The notes under the pieces: generated by a model
Seen by the model: only the letters and a program-made list of their open reading frames with translations
The model's database searches: none
Told to the model about the DNA's origin: nothing
Assembly: GCF_016464625.1 (NCBI RefSeq)
Contig: NZ_JAEAGO010000004.1
Span: 62,001-126,000, forward strand
Reading direction: 5' to 3'
DNA length: 64,000 nt
DNA from: Penaeicola halotolerans
GTDB lineage: Bacteria; Bacteroidota; Bacteroidia; Cytophagales; Cyclobacteriaceae
Translations under genes and position numbers: made by a program
Shown: positions 1 through 8,334 of the stretch, piece by piece
How the letters are laid out: each line of letters starts with the position of its first letter
Numbering within the stretch: the first letter of the stretch is position 1

Positions 1-1
1 T

Positions 2-322
2 GTGGATTTGGCGAGGGCTTTTAGCTTCTTGGCCAATGATGGGTATTCTATTTTTGCACAGCGAGAGATCATTTCAGAGAGTTATGCACGTAGGATCAAT
101 GCCCTGATGCTTACTTGTGGTTTTTATGATGAGTCAGGTGAGTTTGCCTTCAGAGTGGGTCTTCCTGGCAAAAGTGGTGTTGGAGGCGGGATAGCAGCCG
201 TAATGCCGCATAAGTTTAGTGTGGCCGTATGGAGTCCAGAGCTCAATGAAAAGGGCAATTCTGTGAAAGCCATTAAAGCCTTGGAATTGCTGACCGATAA
301 ATTATCCTTTTCTCTTTTTTAA
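2..322 (+). CDS. glsA: Glutaminase, C-terminal part (cut by window edge)
   Basis: This is the last 106 codons of a gene that enters from the left; the first in-frame GTG is probably an internal valine, not the start. Serine-dependent beta-lactamase-fold glutaminases hydrolyse L-glutamine to glutamate and ammonia. The visible part carries the family signature LPGKSGVGGGI around local residues 54-64, preceded by the 'LMLTCGFYDESGEFA' helix and followed by the 'SPELNEKGNSVKA' block typical of the C-terminus of this family. The catalytic Ser-x-x-Lys lies upstream and cannot be seen. Identification rests on the signature and overall fit to the family; the start and any N-terminal feature are outside the window. 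Confidence 0.88.
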   Translation: MDLARAFSFLANDGYSIFAQREIISESYARRINALMLTCGFYDESGEFAFRVGLPGKSGVGGGIAAVMPHKFSVAVWSPELNEKGNSVKAIKALELLTDKLSFSLF

Positions 323-333
323 AATCTTTTGTC

Positions 334-364
334 ATAAAAAAAGGGCTTCCATCACTGAAAGCCC
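334..364 (-). terminator. Rho-independent terminator of the downstream peptidase gene
   Basis: Read on the minus strand, arms GGGCTT and AAGCCC (plus positions 343-348 and 359-364) form a 6-bp GC-rich stem followed by a run of T's (the A-run at 336-342). It lies just past the stop of the minus-strand peptidase gene. The plus-strand glutaminase gene also ends here, but the T-run favours the minus strand. Confidence 0.7.
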
Positions 365-371
365 CTAGGGT

Positions 372-1367
372 TTATTGGTCTGTCTTTTTGATGAAATCTA
401 TGATGCCTCGGTGATAGGTATCTGCATCATCCCACATAGCCATGTGACTTCCATCAGGACAGTGCAGATAAGTGCCATTTTGTACTTGAGTAGACATCCA
501 CTCCATGTGCTTAGGATCCATGGTGTCATGCGCACCGCCTATGGTAAGGGTCGGGATAGTGATTTTGGGCAAGTCAGCCTTGCGATCCCATTGAGCCAGG
601 GTCCCACCGATGCCAAATTCACTTGGTCCTTGCATGTAGACATAAAGTTGAGAGTTGACATTGCTGAGTGAGTTCATGACAGGCTCAGGCCATTCATCCA
701 CGGGTATTCTGAGGACATGCTTAGGATAGTAGTGCTCCATGAGCAGCTCCATATAGCGTGGATTGTCAAAGTCAGCATCTGCCTCTATCGCCCTGACTTC
801 TTGCAGGACTGCTTGGTCAAATTGAGGCGCAAGCACTTCCTCGGCATATTTTCCATAATCGATGCAGCTGGCCATCATATTGCTGATGATGAGTCCTTTC
901 ATCTTATCTTGATGCTGTAGTGCATATTCTAGTGCGAGGATACCTCCCCATGAGTGGCCTAGTAGGTAGAAGTTGTCTTGGTCTAGCTTGAGTGCTTGAC
1001 GGACTTGTTCTACTTCTGCTACAAATCTAGGGATGTTCCAAAAAGTAGTATCGGCAGGATTGTCTGACTTACCAGAGCCTAACTGATCATAGTAGATAAA
1101 TTCGATATTTTCCTCTGGAAAGTATTCTTCAAAACTGCGAAAATATTCGTGCGTATTGCCAGGCCCGCCATGGAGTAATAGCAGTCTTTTGGTAGGATTG
1201 TCACCATTGCGCTGAGTCCATACTTTGTATTTGCCGCCATTGGCTTCGATTTCGATGTATTTTTCTTCCTGTGTCCAAGTGTCTGTTGCTGCTTCCTGAC
1301 TTTCAGGAGCTGGACTACTACAAGCAAAGATGAGGCTGAGTGAAAGTAAGCTGATCCATTTTTTCAT
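372..1367 (-). CDS. Alpha/beta-hydrolase lipoprotein, proline iminopeptidase-like (peptidase S33)
   Basis: This is a secreted lipoprotein hydrolase, probably cleaving N-terminal residues such as proline from peptides in the periplasm. The start is placed at the ATG giving MKKWISLL, 12 codons inside the longest frame, because this exposes a signal peptide ending in the lipobox SLIFAC with Cys16. In the 331-residue protein the S33 oxyanion motif HGGPG is at 66-70, the nucleophile elbow GHSWGG at 137-142 (Ser139), and candidate acid and base residues are Asp281 (in GGAHD) and His308 (in DGSHMA). The length fits prolyl aminopeptidase-type enzymes. It lies 57 bases after selD on the same strand and has its own terminator at its 3' end. 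Exact substrate is inferred from family only; lipid anchoring is inferred from the lipobox. Confidence 0.85.
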   Translation of the reverse strand: MKKWISLLSLSLIFACSSPAPESQEAATDTWTQEEKYIEIEANGGKYKVWTQRNGDNPTKRLLLLHGGPGNTHEYFRSFEEYFPEENIEFIYYDQLGSGKSDNPADTTFWNIPRFVAEVEQVRQALKLDQDNFYLLGHSWGGILALEYALQHQDKMKGLIISNMMASCIDYGKYAEEVLAPQFDQAVLQEVRAIEADADFDNPRYMELLMEHYYPKHVLRIPVDEWPEPVMNSLSNVNSQLYVYMQGPSEFGIGGTLAQWDRKADLPKITIPTLTIGGAHDTMDPKHMEWMSTQVQNGTYLHCPDGSHMAMWDDADTYHRGIIDFIKKTDQ

Positions 1368-1424
1368 AGTTGTTGGGTTTATTTGGTCAAATTCACCTAT
1401 CAATTTACATAATTTAGCTCAAAA

Positions 1425-2471
1425 TCAAGCGATCAAGACATCGACAACTTTTTCTCCAGCAGCCTTATAGTTTCCTATGAGGTAAGCGGGACTTTGTTCT
1501 ATTTGCATGAGTGTTTCAAAGGCTGCTTGCTGTGCTGGATCTATGGCTACTAGTAGCCCACCACTGGTTTGTGGATCGCAGAGATGCACAAGCTCCATTC
1601 CATTGACTCCACTTGTTTTGGGGCTGTAGGCATTCCAGTTTCGGTAGGTATTGTCTGGGAAAATGAACTGATCTATGTATGATTGCACACCCTTAATGAG
1701 CGGAATATCTTTGAAGTGAAGGTCTGCGGAGAGACCTGCGCCTTCACATGTTTCGATCAAGTGACCTAACAGTCCAAAGCCCGTCACATCTGTCATGGCA
1801 TGTACGAAATCTTGCTGCCCAAGATGCTGCCCGATGCTATTGAGTTGACAAGCGGTATTGACCATTTCTTGATAATCTTCTGGATTTATTTTTCCTCTTT
1901 TGAGTGCTGTTGCGAGTACGCCAATACCTATTTTTTTAGTGAGATAAATAAGGTCTCCTTCCTGAGCAGTGCTGTTACTTTTGATGTTTTGCGGATGTAT
2001 GGTGCCACAGACAGATAGCCCAAAAATGGGGTCTTTAGCTGCTATGCTATGACCACCTGCTATGGTGACTCCTGCTTGCTGACAAATACTTTTAGCGCCT
2101 TCCAGTACTTTGGCAGCTAGGGCAGGAGCGAGTTTTTCTACTGGCCAACTAAGTACTGCATTGGCAAATATAGGTACACCACCCATGGCATAGACGTCAG
2201 AGAGGGCATTGGCAGCAGCTATGCGACCAAAGTCATAAGGATCATCTACTATAGGGGTAAAAAAGTCCACCGTATTGATCATAGCTAGATCAGGGCTGAG
2301 TTGATAGACAGCCGCATCATCTTTTTGATGATTGCCTACTAGTAGGTTGGCATCAGGTCTTTGCCATGTTTGACTGCCTGAGAGGATTTCTTCTAGGATG
2401 GCTGGGGCTATCTTGCAGCCACAGCCTGAGCCTTCACTGAATTGGGTGAGTTTTATTGCTTCATTTTCCAT
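1425..2471 (-). CDS. selD: Selenide, water dikinase (selenophosphate synthetase), cysteine form
   Basis: SelD makes selenophosphate from selenide and ATP, the selenium donor for 2-selenouridine in tRNA and for selenocysteine. The protein has 348 residues, the usual length. The N-terminal catalytic loop reads GSGCGCK, with Cys17, Cys19 and Lys20 matching the numbering of the E. coli essential Cys17 and Lys20; many other organisms carry selenocysteine at 17. The AIRS-type ATP-binding region follows, with the conserved VDFFTPIVDDPYDFGRIAA block and the GGHS and DPQTSGGLL motifs. Its start lies inside the 3' end of mnmH (19-base overlap), so the two are translationally coupled. The partner gene says the selenium here goes into tRNA wobble uridine; no selA or selB is in this window. 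Confidence 0.96.
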   Translation of the reverse strand: MENEAIKLTQFSEGSGCGCKIAPAILEEILSGSQTWQRPDANLLVGNHQKDDAAVYQLSPDLAMINTVDFFTPIVDDPYDFGRIAAANALSDVYAMGGVPIFANAVLSWPVEKLAPALAAKVLEGAKSICQQAGVTIAGGHSIAAKDPIFGLSVCGTIHPQNIKSNSTAQEGDLIYLTKKIGIGVLATALKRGKINPEDYQEMVNTACQLNSIGQHLGQQDFVHAMTDVTGFGLLGHLIETCEGAGLSADLHFKDIPLIKGVQSYIDQFIFPDNTYRNWNAYSPKTSGVNGMELVHLCDPQTSGGLLVAIDPAQQAAFETLMQIEQSPAYLIGNYKAAGEKVVDVLIA

Positions 2472-3496
2472 AGTTTTTCTTTTAATTGGATGAGCTCAAG
2501 ACAGATGTCATTTTGTTCTAGTCCCTCAGCCTCTAATTGGTGACATTGTTTGCTATCTCTTTTGGTCAAGTCATGTGCATAGTTGCTATCATAATAAACC
2601 AAAAGGTTCTTGATCCAATCGCTATGTCTATCTTCTCTAATAGCCGCGATAGCCTCCTCCATTCTTTGTATTCCCAATTTCTTTTTGATGCGTATCACCG
2701 CAGCGATAAGTTCATCTTTTGGTAGGTGCGCATACTCTTTGGTGATCTGATTGATTCTTTCGTCTAGACTTCTTTGAAGCTCAATCAGAGGAGCGCTGAG
2801 CATATGGTCATAGAATTCATTGGGAAGTACTACCATGCCGATCAATCGACTTTCATTTTCTACCCACGTAGGTTGCTGAGGGTCTAGTGTGAGGATTTGT
2901 TCTGCGAGTAGGTTTTCAAATTGCTCCACACTAGGAGGACTTGGCATACCGATGCCCCCAAAAGCAGAGCCTTTGTGATGAGCCAAACCTTCCAGATCAA
3001 TGACTTGCTCTCCTTGGTTAGCAAGTCTTTGAAGGATTACGGTTTTGGCAGCACCTGTTTTTCCACCTAAGACGAGTAGAGAAATTGGCTTTCGTACGAG
3101 TTCATAAGTGTAGGTTCTATAAGTTTTATAGCCGCCTTTGAGTCTATAAACTTCAAATCCAGCCATGGTCAATAGCCAAGAAAGGATCTGACTTCTCATG
3201 CCACCGCGCCAGCAGTAGATCAGTACTCTCTTTGCTGGGATCAGCTTAAGTGCTTCTTTGATGATGGTATGAAATCTGGGGCCTACGAGTTCGAAACCTT
3301 TGAGTACAGCACTTTCATTGCCTTCCTGTTTGTATAGTGTGCCGACTACTATCCTTTCTTCATCATTTAAAATAGGGAGGTTAAGCGCTTCTGGGATGTG
3401 ATTTTGTGCAAACTCACCCTCACTTCTAGCATCCAGCATAGGGATACTGTGTCTGAGTTTTAGAAATTCTTCGAGTGATATGAGTTTCTCCGCCAT
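2453..3496 (-). CDS. mnmH: tRNA 2-selenouridine synthase
   Basis: MnmH (SelU, YbbB) replaces the sulfur of 2-thiouridine at the tRNA wobble position with selenium from selenophosphate, through a geranylated intermediate. The 347-residue protein has the expected two parts. An N-terminal rhodanese domain (about 1-125) has the active-site loop YCWRGG with Cys95, and a P-loop domain has the Walker A motif GGKTGAAKT at 144-152. It overlaps selD by 19 bases downstream and lies 2 bases after the TrkH stop upstream, so all are probably one transcript. The length and both motifs match the family. The pairing with selD is the standard layout of the selenouridine trait. Confidence 0.95.
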   Translation of the reverse strand: MAEKLISLEEFLKLRHSIPMLDARSEGEFAQNHIPEALNLPILNDEERIVVGTLYKQEGNESAVLKGFELVGPRFHTIIKEALKLIPAKRVLIYCWRGGMRSQILSWLLTMAGFEVYRLKGGYKTYRTYTYELVRKPISLLVLGGKTGAAKTVILQRLANQGEQVIDLEGLAHHKGSAFGGIGMPSPPSVEQFENLLAEQILTLDPQQPTWVENESRLIGMVVLPNEFYDHMLSAPLIELQRSLDERINQITKEYAHLPKDELIAAVIRIKKKLGIQRMEEAIAAIREDRHSDWIKNLLVYYDSNYAHDLTKRDSKQCHQLEAEGLEQNDICLELIQLKEKLWKMKQ

Positions 3497-3498
3497 GT

Positions 3499-5316
3499 TT
3501 ACCCGACCATCAGGTGTGCTTTAGGATATTGATATTTATTAGAAATCACCCTGCTGCTAAAAACTAGGGCAAAAGTCAATGTACCTACCCTTCCAAGAAA
3601 CATAGAGACAATGATAATCACCTGACTAATCTCCGAAAGCTCGGCAGTGATTCCGGTACTCAAACCAACGGTGGCGAAAGCCGATATTTGTTCAAACATG
3701 AGTTCGATCAAAGGAATATCAGGCTCCGTAATTGTCAGCATAAAAACTGCCAAGGTATTTAGAAAGGCAGCAAATACAAAGACTGATAAAGCTTTAAAAA
3801 GTATCTCTGTTGGAATTTCTCTATTGCCAATTTCTACTCGACTTTTTCCTCGAATAGCGGCTAGCGTAGAGGCTAGCATGAGGTAAAAAGTACTGGTCTT
3901 GATCCCACCACCTACTGAGCCAGAAGATGCTCCAATGAACATTAAGAACATCATTAATATCAAAGTAGGTATAGCCATAGCACCAATGTCCACTGTATTA
4001 AAACCAGCACTTCGTGTAATACCTGACTGGAAAAAGGCAGTGATACCACTTTCTAAGAAATTGAGATTGACCAAGGTATTGTCCTTTTCTAAAAACCAGA
4101 TGCCAAGTGTACCGATGAGTAAAAGTGCTGCTGAAGTATAAACCGCTATTTTAGTATTGATCTGCCAATCAAGCCAAGGCTTGTGTAGTCTTTCTCGCAA
4201 TTTTTGAGGAGAAAAAAGATCCTGCATGACATGGAAACCAAGACCACCAGCAATCACTCCAAAAACCACTACTAAGTGAAGCATATAAGATGTATTGACA
4301 CCTGTTTCATACAGACCGTTGCTAAACAGGCTAAAGCCAGCATTGCAAAAGCCAGAGATAGAATGAAATACTGAGAAATAGACCTTTTGTTTCCAACTAG
4401 TAAAAGATACCTCTGGACTCCATGTGAGATAAATACCGATCGCACAAAGAGCTTCGATCAAGATGGTAATGTTGATGATCTGCTTGAGGAGATTTCTCGC
4501 ATCAAAAAGTGACTCGGAGCTTAGGAAGTTTTGAATCATCGACTGATGTCTCAGCCCTACACCCTTTGAGACAAACTTGGCAAAAAAGGTAGCGAAAGAT
4601 ACTATACCGAGACCGCCTATTTGTATCAGCAGCAGAATGACTATTTGGCCTTTAAAGGTGAAATAAGTAGCCGTGTCTACTACGATGAGTCCTGTCACAC
4701 AAGTGGCTGATGTCGCTGTAAATAGTGCAGAAAGCCAAGGCATGCCTTCTTCACTGTATGTCATGGCAGGCATCATCAGTAGTCCTGTGCCAATGAGTAT
4801 GATGATCAGAAAACTCAGTACAAAGATCGTTGGAGGAGTAAGTTTGAGTGCTGAGAGTAATGTGCTGGCTTTGACAAATTCATATAGTAAGATCACTACC
4901 AGCGTGATCAGGATCGAGTTGGTAAAGAAAAACCGATAATCAGCAATATTGAGCTGATTGGCAATGCCTTTCAGTATGCTGATATCAAATCCAAAACTCA
5001 AAATTACCTCTGTCAAAATGATGATGGCTAGCCAGATTTCAAATTTATGATTGAGGTAAAAGTTTTTGCGCTGGAAGCTATAAAACCAGCGAATGAAAAC
5101 ATTGATCACAGAGAAGCCAATCAAAAATCGAATCAAAATGTAGAGTTGATCGAGACGATCACCTTTGGGTTCAAATCCAAAAAGGTAAATCAAAATGCTA
5201 AATGCCAAAATAGCGACCACACCCCTCAAGCTTACGATTACGCGTTCTACTTTAGGCTTACTATTGTAGAGTAGTAGGTTGAGCTGAGACTTGATTTTGG
5301 AGGTGAGCTTTCTCAT
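3499..5316 (-). CDS. K+ transporter membrane subunit, TrkH/KtrB family, with extra N-terminal membrane segments
   Basis: This 605-residue membrane protein is a potassium uptake channel-like subunit of the TrkH/KtrB/HKT superfamily. It shows the four pore repeats with the selectivity-filter glycines: TCVTGL at 205-210, then FCNAGF, RSAGFN and FATVGL further along. Each filter keeps glycine, which in this family predicts K+ selectivity. The first 150 residues hold about four additional hydrophobic segments before the first pore repeat, making it longer than the 450-490 residues usual for KtrB or TrkH. These transporters normally need a cytoplasmic RCK subunit (TrkA/KtrA); none lies within this window. 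It is in the tight operon between GT9 and mnmH (gaps of 3 and 2 bases). Confidence 0.9.
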   Translation of the reverse strand: MRKLTSKIKSQLNLLLYNSKPKVERVIVSLRGVVAILAFSILIYLFGFEPKGDRLDQLYILIRFLIGFSVINVFIRWFYSFQRKNFYLNHKFEIWLAIIILTEVILSFGFDISILKGIANQLNIADYRFFFTNSILITLVVILLYEFVKASTLLSALKLTPPTIFVLSFLIIILIGTGLLMMPAMTYSEEGMPWLSALFTATSATCVTGLIVVDTATYFTFKGQIVILLLIQIGGLGIVSFATFFAKFVSKGVGLRHQSMIQNFLSSESLFDARNLLKQIINITILIEALCAIGIYLTWSPEVSFTSWKQKVYFSVFHSISGFCNAGFSLFSNGLYETGVNTSYMLHLVVVFGVIAGGLGFHVMQDLFSPQKLRERLHKPWLDWQINTKIAVYTSAALLLIGTLGIWFLEKDNTLVNLNFLESGITAFFQSGITRSAGFNTVDIGAMAIPTLILMMFLMFIGASSGSVGGGIKTSTFYLMLASTLAAIRGKSRVEIGNREIPTEILFKALSVFVFAAFLNTLAVFMLTITEPDIPLIELMFEQISAFATVGLSTGITAELSEISQVIIIVSMFLGRVGTLTFALVFSSRVISNKYQYPKAHLMVG

Positions 5317-5319
5317 AGG

Positions 5320-6363
5320 TCAAACTTTAGTGATACCTATTACTTTTTCATGCACCATTTTAGGTGTGATTTGCTCTAGACAGGCAAGGTCACCTCTCCA
5401 GCAAGGTTTATTGCCAAAGATCGAGCAAGGCCTGCAAGCTAACTCGGCTGTGGAAATCTCAACGATATGTCGCCTATTATCTCCTAATGGGCCAAATCCA
5501 GCATCTGTGTGTGTAGCTCCCCAAATAGACACTACTGGAGTGCCTACTAGAGTAGCCATGTGCATATTAGAAGAATCCATCGCAACCATCACGTCTAGCC
5601 TAGACATGAATGTGAGTTCATCTTTGAGCGAAAGCTTGCCAGCTAAGATGTGTACTTGCGGTAATTTCTCGGCTAATTGGCTTAATGCTTCTACTTCTCC
5701 TTTTCCTCCAAATAGAAAAATCTGAGCATTTTTAGAAGCTTCTTTGATCCATTGTTTGGCATGATGAGATGGCCACATTTTGCCAGCATGCATGGCAAAA
5801 GGAGCGAAACCTATCCAAGTGGAGTTTTTATTATGAAGTTCTAGCGCAGCTAATAAGTTTTCAATTTCTGTGCTTGGCTTAGCCTTAATCCATGGGCCAT
5901 TTGTTAGGCTCTTTACTTTCAGTCCAGCAGCTTCAAACACTTTTAGGTAACGCTCTGTGCTATGAGGGAGCTGTTTTCTTACCTTTCTCTCTTTAGAGAC
6001 CAGATTTTTTTTCTCTTTTCTCCCTTTGTCTATACGATAAGTAGGTATACCGGACATCCTAGCAAAAGCACCCATCAGCCAAGATCGCATGACGCTATGC
6101 AGGTCTATGACCACGTCTATTTTACGCTTTTTCGAGATTTCGCGATAAAGTTTATAGATGCCTTTGGGACCTTTATGAGTAGTCTTCAGTTGTGCTGGAA
6201 AAAAATGCAGCCTTTCTATTCCTTCGAAAAAAGGCGCTAAAAAGGCTGCTGAGACGAATGTGATCTCAATGTCTGGATTTTGTGCTAGTACTTCTTTGAC
6301 AACAGGGACTGTCAGCGCGACATCTCCCATGGCAGAAAATCTAATGACCAGCAGGTGCTTCAT
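5320..6363 (-). CDS. Glycosyltransferase family 9 (heptosyltransferase-like)
   Basis: GT9 enzymes transfer heptose or a related sugar from an ADP-sugar to the lipopolysaccharide core on the cytoplasmic side of the inner membrane. The 347-residue protein starts MKHLLVIRFSAMGDVALT, the typical GT9 N-terminus with the conserved RxxxxGD acceptor-side motif. The C-terminal half contains the FLFGGKGEVE nucleotide-sugar region and the AMDSSNMHMA and GTPVVSIWGAT motifs. It is one base from the DUF4254 gene upstream and 3 bases from the TrkH gene downstream. The exact sugar is not known; Bacteroidota often lack classic heptose cores, so the 'heptosyl' label is by family only. Confidence 0.88.
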   Translation of the reverse strand: MKHLLVIRFSAMGDVALTVPVVKEVLAQNPDIEITFVSAAFLAPFFEGIERLHFFPAQLKTTHKGPKGIYKLYREISKKRKIDVVIDLHSVMRSWLMGAFARMSGIPTYRIDKGRKEKKNLVSKERKVRKQLPHSTERYLKVFEAAGLKVKSLTNGPWIKAKPSTEIENLLAALELHNKNSTWIGFAPFAMHAGKMWPSHHAKQWIKEASKNAQIFLFGGKGEVEALSQLAEKLPQVHILAGKLSLKDELTFMSRLDVMVAMDSSNMHMATLVGTPVVSIWGATHTDAGFGPLGDNRRHIVEISTAELACRPCSIFGNKPCWRGDLACLEQITPKMVHEKVIGITKV

Positions 6364-6364
6364 G

Positions 6365-6973
6365 TTATTTCTTTTGCGCGTAAAGCACTGGGTTTAGCGA
6401 AGGGTCATTATACATTTTCATCTGTCTGTATACCTTCATTACTCTATTGCCAGCTTCTATATCTTCTATGAGTTGTGCGATCGAAGTCAGCATGTCTTGC
6501 TTTTGCTCTAGCAGGATGTTGAGTTTGAAAGCACATTTGTTTTGATGCTCAGCAGAGGCATCTTTTCGCTCTGCTTCTTCACGCATGTGGTATATCTTAA
6601 GTGCTAAGATAGATAGCCTGTCGATTGCCCATGCTAAGCTTTCTGTATTGAGTCTTGCATCAGCTTTTGGGGTGATTCTTTTGAAATCCGCCAAAAAGAA
6701 ATCATCGATTTGCTCTACCATATCGGTGCGCTCTTGATTGGAGCTGTCGATTCTACGTTTGATAGCTAGTGCTCCTACTGGATCGATTTTCGGGTCTCTG
6801 ATGATATCCTCTAAGTGCCACTGAACAGTATCTATCCAGTTTTTGTGATAGAGTAGTGCTTCCAGACTACCTGCTTTATGAGGATTCTGTATGGAAGTGT
6901 CTACATCATTTTTGATATGATAATCAGCGATACTTTGATCGAATATTTCAAATGCCTTGTGAACAGAAAACAT
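6365..6973 (-). CDS. DUF4254 family protein
   Basis: This 202-residue soluble protein has no signal peptide or membrane segment. It is mainly charged and helical, with the block KAGSLEALLYHKNWIDTVQW near residues 31-50 and a stretch IKRRIDSSNQERTDMVEQID near 69-88. I recognise these as DUF4254, a family of unknown function found widely in Bacteroidota and usually next to a GT9 glycosyltransferase. Here it is one base upstream of the GT9 gene and 2 bases downstream of aspC. The conserved pairing suggests it helps the glycosyltransferase or its sugar pathway, but that is inference. Confidence 0.82.
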   Translation of the reverse strand: MFSVHKAFEIFDQSIADYHIKNDVDTSIQNPHKAGSLEALLYHKNWIDTVQWHLEDIIRDPKIDPVGALAIKRRIDSSNQERTDMVEQIDDFFLADFKRITPKADARLNTESLAWAIDRLSILALKIYHMREEAERKDASAEHQNKCAFKLNILLEQKQDMLTSIAQLIEDIEAGNRVMKVYRQMKMYNDPSLNPVLYAQKK

Positions 6974-6975
6974 AC

Positions 6976-8178
6976 TTACTTTAACTTAGATAAAACATTT
7001 TTGATTCTTTTGATCGCTTCTACTAGCTCATCATCTGAGGCAGCAAAAGAGAGTCTGATACAATCTGGCGCTCCAAAAGCCGCGCCAGTTACCAGCGATA
7101 CGTAAGCGTTATTTAAAATATAAAGGCATAAATCATCTGCGTCTTTTACAGTGAATGAGCCATCAGATTTACCGAAATAACTACTCACATCTGGGAAAGA
7201 ATAAAATGCGCCTTCTGGTGTATTGACTTTAAATCCTGGGATCTCTCTCAGCAAACCAATCACTAGGTCTCTTCTTCTGAGATAGGCCTCTGCCATTTTT
7301 TTAGTGTCAGTTTGGTCTCCTTTGAGTCCTGCTAGTGCGGCTCTCTGGGCGATGGTATTACCACCAGAGGTGAATTGTCCTTGGATTTTTTCACAGGCCT
7401 TGGCGATCCAAAGTGGCGCACAGATGTAGCCCACTCTCCAGCCCGTCATGGCATAACCTTTACTGAATCCATTGACGGTGATGGTACGCTCAAACATACC
7501 CTCTAGAGAAGCCATGCTGACATGCGCTCCACTGAAGTTGATATGCTCATAGATCTCATCGGCTATCACGAAGATGTCATCTCGTTGCTTGACGATTTTA
7601 GCGATGGCTTCCAGCTCTGCTTTGTTGAACACAGACCCAGTAGGATTACATGGGGAGGAATAGATGATCGCCTTAGTCTTAGGCGTGATGGCGGCTTGAA
7701 GTTGTGCTGCCGTTGCTTTGAAGTCATTTTCTATCGTGCCTTCGATGAGTACAGGTACTCCCTCAGCTAGCTTGATGATCTCTGCATAGCTGACCCAGTA
7801 TGGAGAGAAAACGATAACTTCCTCGCCTGGATTGAGTAAACTCATGAACACATTGGCGATAGAATGCTTGGCGCCCGTAGATACGACTATATTTTCAGCT
7901 TTAGCGGCTGTGATGTGATTGTCTTTTTGGAGTTTTTCTGCGATTGCTTCTCTGAAGTCTTGGTAGCCAGCCACAGGAGGGTATGAAAACCATTTACCCT
8001 CATCAATAGCCTTTTTGGCAGCTTCTTGGATGTAGCTTGGTGTTTTGAAGTCGGGTTCGCCTAGACTGAGACTGATGATGTCCACTCCTTGGGCTTTTAG
8101 CTCACGTGCTTTTTTGGCCATCGCTAGTGTAGCCGACTCTTCCATTTTATTGATTCTATCAGAAAGCAATTCGTTCAT
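6976..8178 (-). CDS. aspC: Class I PLP-dependent aminotransferase (aspartate aminotransferase type)
   Basis: This enzyme transfers the amino group of aspartate (or a related amino acid) to 2-oxoglutarate. The start is placed at the ATG giving MNELLSDRIN, nine codons inside the longest frame, matching the usual N-terminus of subgroup I-gamma aminotransferases. Visible motifs are SLSLGEPDF (36-44), SSPCNPTG (174-181), the ADEIYEH strand (206-212) and NGFSKGYAMTGWRVGY, with Lys240 expected to hold PLP and Arg248 to bind the substrate carboxylate. At 400 residues the length is normal. It is the first gene of the six-gene minus-strand operon running to selD. Substrate preference within the family cannot be fixed from sequence. 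Confidence 0.93.
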   Translation of the reverse strand: MNELLSDRINKMEESATLAMAKKARELKAQGVDIISLSLGEPDFKTPSYIQEAAKKAIDEGKWFSYPPVAGYQDFREAIAEKLQKDNHITAAKAENIVVSTGAKHSIANVFMSLLNPGEEVIVFSPYWVSYAEIIKLAEGVPVLIEGTIENDFKATAAQLQAAITPKTKAIIYSSPCNPTGSVFNKAELEAIAKIVKQRDDIFVIADEIYEHINFSGAHVSMASLEGMFERTITVNGFSKGYAMTGWRVGYICAPLWIAKACEKIQGQFTSGGNTIAQRAALAGLKGDQTDTKKMAEAYLRRRDLVIGLLREIPGFKVNTPEGAFYSFPDVSSYFGKSDGSFTVKDADDLCLYILNNAYVSLVTGAAFGAPDCIRLSFAASDDELVEAIKRIKNVLSKLK

Positions 8179-8202
8179 AGATGCGTGTATTTTTGAAGTG
8201 GT

Positions 8203-8235
8203 CAAAAATAATTATTAAAGTCAGCAAGTACCAAT
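8203..8235 (-). promoter_or_regulatory. Candidate promoter of the aspC-selD operon
   Basis: On the minus strand the sequence TATTTTTG (plus 8203-8210) fits the Bacteroidota -7 box TAnnTTTG. A weak ATTG (plus 8232-8235) lies 21 bases upstream as a possible -33 element. The predicted start site would leave a leader of about 18 bases before the chosen aspC ATG. Inference from consensus only. Confidence 0.4.
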
Positions 8236-8334
8236 AAATTGAAGAAAATAGCTAGCGTGGATTTTGCTTTCAAAAGATTTATTCAATATTTGAGTGATGC
8301 TTTCCGTTTAAAAATTGAGAATCAAAAACAGGTG

